In this document: one piece after another, positions 6,276 to 8,626 of the stretch
Layout: each line of letters begins with the position of its first letter
Numbering within the stretch: the stretch's first letter is position 1
Source: Terriglobia bacterium
GTDB taxonomy: Bacteria > Acidobacteriota > Terriglobia > UBA7540
Length of the DNA: 8,626 nucleotides
Assembly: GCA_030040455.1 (NCBI GenBank)
Contig: JASHTR010000022.1
Location: forward strand, 1 to 8,626
Direction of reading: 5' to 3'
Translations under genes and position numbers: made by a program
The notes under the pieces: generated by a model
What the model was told of the DNA's origin: nothing
The model's input: only the letters and a program-made list of their open reading frames with translations
Database searches by the model: none

Positions 6276-7679
6276 ATGTCTTCCGCAAAGGAGCAAATTA
6301 AGACCACGCCCCGGCTCAGCCGACTCGGTCTGACGTGCGTGATTTTCTTTACAGTTTCTGGCGGAGCGTATGGCCTGGAGCCTCTCGTCGGCTCCCTGAA
6401 CCCCGGATGGGCGGTGGCGCTGATCCTCATCACGCCGGTCCTTTGGTGCCTGCCCATTGCGTGGATGGTTTCCGAGCTCTCGAGCGCCTTGCCCGCAGAG
6501 GGGGGATATTACACCTGGGTGCGGGAGGGGCTCGGGAATTTCTGGGGGTTCCAGGAAGGCTGGTGGACGCTCTGCTACACGACCGTCGATATGGCCATTT
6601 ACCCCGTCCTCTTTGTGGACTATTTGGCCTATTTTTACCCGGTTCTGGCTCTGCCATCCCATGGATCGCCCTCGGGCAAGGTGTTTTTCTTCCGCTGGCT
6701 GATCGCATTGGCCGTCATTGCCACAGCCTTTGTCGTCAATGCACGTGGGATTCGCGTCGTGGGCAGGAGCTCGGCCCTCGCCACCGCATTGGTTCTCGCA
6801 CCATTCGCGCTTCTCACCCTTATCGGGTTCCGCCACTGGAGCTCGGTGGAGCGGGCGGTTTCGGCCGTAAGGAGTGGATTAACGCACGGGCAAAGCGCCC
6901 ATTGGCTTGCTCTCGGGCTCGCCGTCGTCCTATGGAATTATTCCGGCTGGGACAACGTTTCTACGTTTGCCGCCGAAGTGAACCACCCCCAGCGCAACTA
7001 TCCGATGGCCCTGGCCGCAGCGCAAGTTCTCATTGTGGTGGCTTACATCCTTCCGGTGTTAGCCGGGGTGGGCAAAACCTCCAGTCCTACTCTCTGGAGC
7101 GAATCGGCGGGCTGGCCGGAGATTGCACGACTCATGGCCGGAAACTGGCTGGCTGTAGCCGTAGCCGCGATGGGCGTGGTCTCAGCGTGGGCGATGTTCA
7201 ACAGCCAATTGCTCTATGTTTCCCGCCTGCCCTCCGCCATGGCGCTTGATGGATGGTTCCCATCCGCTTTGGGCCGCATCTCCGTTACAGCGGGTGTTCC
7301 CGTCGTTTCACTCGCGCTCTCCTGCGCGGTGGCGGGAATTGCAGCAGCCCTTCCTTTCACCAAGCTCGTGGTGATTGACATCCTTCTCTATTCTGCGGAG
7401 CTTCTGCTCGAGTTCCTGGCGCTGATTGTCCTTCGCCTGAAAAGGCCGAAAATGGAGCGACCCTTCCGCGTGCCCTGGGGATTAAGTGGCGTCATTCTTG
7501 TCACTGTCTTGCCCCTCAGCCTGGCCGGTGTAGTTGCCATAGCAACCCTGGAAGGTGGTCGGGCAGGGATCTTGCAGATTTCAATCCTCCCCGCAGTCAT
7601 TCTGAGCGGTATCGTCGTTTACTTCGCAAGACGCGGCCGGACGCGATCGGGCGCATGCGTTCCAACCGGCGGGAAGTAA
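6276..7679 (+). CDS. APC-superfamily amino acid/polyamine permease
   Basis: 467 residues with about 12 hydrophobic segments (roughly 16-36, 44-66, 90-118, 138-157, 166-186, 207-227, 246-266, 287-308, 333-357, 362-386, 403-424 and 432-450), so an inner-membrane secondary transporter. The broken first helix carries the substrate-site motif VSGGAYGLEP (27-36), and ALPAEGGYYTWVREGLG (71-87) follows helix 2. Helix 6 has NYSGWDNVSTFAAEV (221-235), followed by the loop HPQRNYP (237-243). These features match the APC branch that includes plant and protozoan polyamine uptake permeases and many bacterial relatives. The substrate (amino acid or polyamine, probably proton-coupled) cannot be told from sequence alone. 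The ATG at 6276 is forced, because an in-frame stop lies 18 bases upstream at 6255-6257, yet no Shine-Dalgarno precedes it. It appears monocistronic. The short basic tail (451-467) is cytoplasmic by the positive-inside rule. Confidence 0.92.
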   Translation: MSSAKEQIKTTPRLSRLGLTCVIFFTVSGGAYGLEPLVGSLNPGWAVALILITPVLWCLPIAWMVSELSSALPAEGGYYTWVREGLGNFWGFQEGWWTLCYTTVDMAIYPVLFVDYLAYFYPVLALPSHGSPSGKVFFFRWLIALAVIATAFVVNARGIRVVGRSSALATALVLAPFALLTLIGFRHWSSVERAVSAVRSGLTHGQSAHWLALGLAVVLWNYSGWDNVSTFAAEVNHPQRNYPMALAAAQVLIVVAYILPVLAGVGKTSSPTLWSESAGWPEIARLMAGNWLAVAVAAMGVVSAWAMFNSQLLYVSRLPSAMALDGWFPSALGRISVTAGVPVVSLALSCAVAGIAAALPFTKLVVIDILLYSAELLLEFLALIVLRLKRPKMERPFRVPWGLSGVILVTVLPLSLAGVVAIATLEGGRAGILQISILPAVILSGIVVYFARRGRTRSGACVPTGGK

Positions 7680-7739
7680 GCGCATCCCCGGGAATCCGGG
7701 CACCGTGCATCGACGAGGAATGGGACCTGATTTGAGGGC

Positions 7740-7769
7740 TTGATTTGAAACGTCTGTTTACTTTAAGAT
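7740..7769 (+). promoter_or_regulatory. Candidate promoter of the HPt gene
   Basis: TTGATT (7740-7745, 4/6 to TTGACA) and TAAGAT (7764-7769, 4/6 to TATAAT) are separated by 18 bases in a visibly A/T-rich patch. Transcription would start near 7776, only a few bases before the ATG at 7782. That would make the mRNA nearly leaderless and fits the lack of a Shine-Dalgarno. The 102-base gap from the permease also supports an independent promoter. Confidence 0.33.
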
Positions 7770-7781
7770 TACTAACTATAG

Positions 7782-8129
7782 ATGAATATACCGCTCAATT
7801 ACGATGCCGCTCTCGCGGCCGTTGAAGGCGATCCGGAGCTCCTGGCTGAACTGGTTCGGCTCTTTCTCGAAGACTGCCCAAAGCAAATGGTGGCCCTCCA
7901 GCAGGCAGTTGAATTCCGCGACGGCAAATCGATTGAGCGCATTGCTCATAGCCTGAAGGGCGCAATTGGGAGCTTTGCGGCGCGCCCGGCCTACGAAGCG
8001 GCGCTGAAGCTTGAAGGGCTGGGCCGGCAGGACGACTTTGCGGGCGCTCGCCAGGCTTGCCTGGATCTTGAAAATGAAGTCGCAAGTCTTACGGCCGCTC
8101 TCGGCAACCTGCCGCGAGCGCAGGGGTGA
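7782..8129 (+). CDS. Stand-alone HPt (histidine phosphotransfer) domain protein
   Basis: 115 residues that are almost entirely one HPt four-helix domain. The signature AHSLKGAIGSFAA spans 55-67, with His56 as the expected phospho-acceptor, Lys59 and Gly60 after it, and the small Gly63 where the family needs room for helix packing. The N-terminal part (NYDAALAAVEGDPELLAELVRLFLEDCP, in two helices) is typical of HPt domains, and the last helices run from about 70 to 108. HPt proteins carry phosphate between receiver domains, usually from a hybrid histidine kinase to a response regulator, in the cytoplasm. The receiver gene 108 bases downstream on the same strand and in the same frame is the obvious candidate partner. 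No kinase is in the window. There is no Shine-Dalgarno before the ATG. The domain is complete, so this is not a fragment of a truncated kinase. Confidence 0.9.
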   Translation: MNIPLNYDAALAAVEGDPELLAELVRLFLEDCPKQMVALQQAVEFRDGKSIERIAHSLKGAIGSFAARPAYEAALKLEGLGRQDDFAGARQACLDLENEVASLTAALGNLPRAQG

Positions 8130-8192
8130 GATGAAAAATCCGCGGGGTGGCGCGTCTACGGCGTTGGTTGCAACGAGCGGGCCGCGCACATG

Positions 8193-8212
8193 GCACACAC
8201 GGCCGTGTGTGC
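8193..8212. promoter_or_regulatory. Perfect 20-base palindrome upstream of the receiver gene
   Basis: GCACACACGGCCGTGTGTGC is identical to its own reverse complement with no spacer. It starts 63 bases after the HPt stop and ends 25 bases before the receiver ATG. A TAAAAT -10-like hexamer follows at 8227-8232, so the palindrome would cover the -35 region. That is a usual place for a dimeric regulator. It could also be an extragenic repeat or an RNA hairpin; no U-tract follows, so it is not an intrinsic terminator. Confidence 0.55.
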
Positions 8213-8237
8213 GGTACCTCTCAGAATAAAATCGCCC

Positions 8238-8626
8238 ATGACACAACATTCAAAATACATTGCCAGAGCGCTGGTGGTGGATGACGAGCCAGCCATCCGG
8301 GAACTCCTTCGAAGGAAGCTTGAGGCTGAAGGCTATGAATGCGTCGACTCTCCGGACGGAGAGGAAGCCCTTGCGCTACTTCGCCGTGAGAGCTTTGACG
8401 TGATCCTTTCAGACTTACGCATGCCGGGGATTTCCGGGATGGAGCTTATGCAAAAGGCCCGGCAGGAATTCCCCCACGCCGCATTTTTGCTCGTCACTGG
8501 GGAGCAGGACGTGCACGCTGGCATTGAAGCGATGAAGCAAGGGGCCTCGGATTACGTGGTAAAGCCGTTCCATCCCGAGGTCGTCTTGCACAGCGTCACC
8601 CAAGCTCTGGCGAGAAAGCGCCTGGA
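8238..8626 (+). CDS. Response regulator, receiver domain (3' end outside the window)
   Basis: An open frame of 129 codons runs off the right edge. The whole sequence seen is a CheY-like receiver domain: acidic pair Asp15-Asp16 in LVVDDEP, phospho-acceptor Asp59 in ILSDLRMPG, switch Thr87 in LLVTGE, and Lys109 in VVKPF. All catalytic residues are present, so it should be phosphorylatable. The helix after KPF, ending in ALARKRLE, looks like a lead into an output domain such as HD-GYP, a kinase or a DNA-binding domain. Which one cannot be known here. The ATG at 8238 leaves 11 residues before strand 1, which is normal. An in-frame ATG at 8190 would add 16 residues and make the palindrome coding, but it has no better ribosome site. 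It probably receives phosphate from the neighbouring HPt protein; this is inferred from proximity. Confidence 0.92.
   Translation, partial: MTQHSKYIARALVVDDEPAIRELLRRKLEAEGYECVDSPDGEEALALLRRESFDVILSDLRMPGISGMELMQKARQEFPHAAFLLVTGEQDVHAGIEAMKQGASDYVVKPFHPEVVLHSVTQALARKRL

Noticed and set aside
6195..6836. 213-codon minus-strand ORF overlapping the permease start
   Set aside because: Antisense to the conserved first helices of the permease. The product is rich in Gly, Glu, Arg and Pro with no domain.
7687..7700. CCCGG/CCGGG stem after the permease stop as a terminator
   Set aside because: Only 5 bp with a 4-base loop and no U-tract after it, so it does not support an intrinsic terminator call.
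8190..8240. Earlier in-frame ATG at 8190 as the receiver start
   Set aside because: It would add 16 residues with no family counterpart and has no better ribosome site. The 8238 ATG gives a normal receiver N-terminus. Not excluded.
7776..8249. 157-codon minus-strand ORF opposite the HPt gene
   Set aside because: The plus strand encodes a complete HPt domain with its active-site His, and the minus frame has no recognisable features.
1..8626. A defence island, CRISPR-Cas or prophage context suggested by the Cas4-like nuclease fold
   Set aside because: The fold is fused to a UvrD-like helicase and the neighbours are housekeeping-type genes. No cas genes, repeats, integrase or other defence genes are present.

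Overview
The window reads as ordinary chromosomal DNA of a GC-rich (roughly 55-60% by eye), Gram-negative-type bacterium. Acidobacteriota is my best guess, from the flavour of the single-chain helicase-nuclease, the permease and the intergenic repeats. This is an inference from sequence feel, not from a marker gene. No rRNA, tRNA, CRISPR array, transposase, phage gene or plasmid function is visible.

Layout, left to right. (1) 82-3090, minus: a 1002-residue UvrD-like superfamily 1 helicase with a C-terminal RecB/Cas4-type nuclease domain and a cysteine set of the iron-sulphur type. (2) A 139-base divergent spacer. (3) 3230-3769, plus: a small membrane-anchored or exported LTxxQ (Spy/CpxP-like) protein. 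(4) A short convergent spacer with a heptanucleotide tandem repeat and a small hairpin. (5) 3843-5957, minus: a 704-residue DUF255 thioredoxin-like/(alpha/alpha)6-barrel protein of the YyaL/SSP411 family. (6) A 318-base divergent spacer carrying three inverted repeats, including an 87-base nested palindrome that looks like a mobile or extragenic repeat. (7) 6276-7679, plus: an APC-superfamily amino acid/polyamine permease. (8) 7782-8129, plus: a stand-alone HPt phosphotransfer protein. (9) 8238 to the right edge, plus: the receiver domain of a response regulator cut off by the window end, with a perfect 20-base palindrome just upstream.

The genes do not form one pathway. The helicase-nuclease belongs to DNA repair, the LTxxQ protein to envelope stress or metal response, the YyaL-like protein has no settled function, and the permease imports amino acids or polyamines. 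The HPt and receiver genes are a plausible functional pair: same strand, same reading frame, 108 bases apart, as in a multistep phosphorelay. No histidine kinase lies in the window.

I found no convincing new multi-gene system. The signals most worth checking are the two palindromes (6100-6186 and 8193-8212), the same-frame HPt/receiver arrangement, the cysteine set in the helicase-nuclease, and the near absence of Shine-Dalgarno sequences on three of the plus-strand genes.
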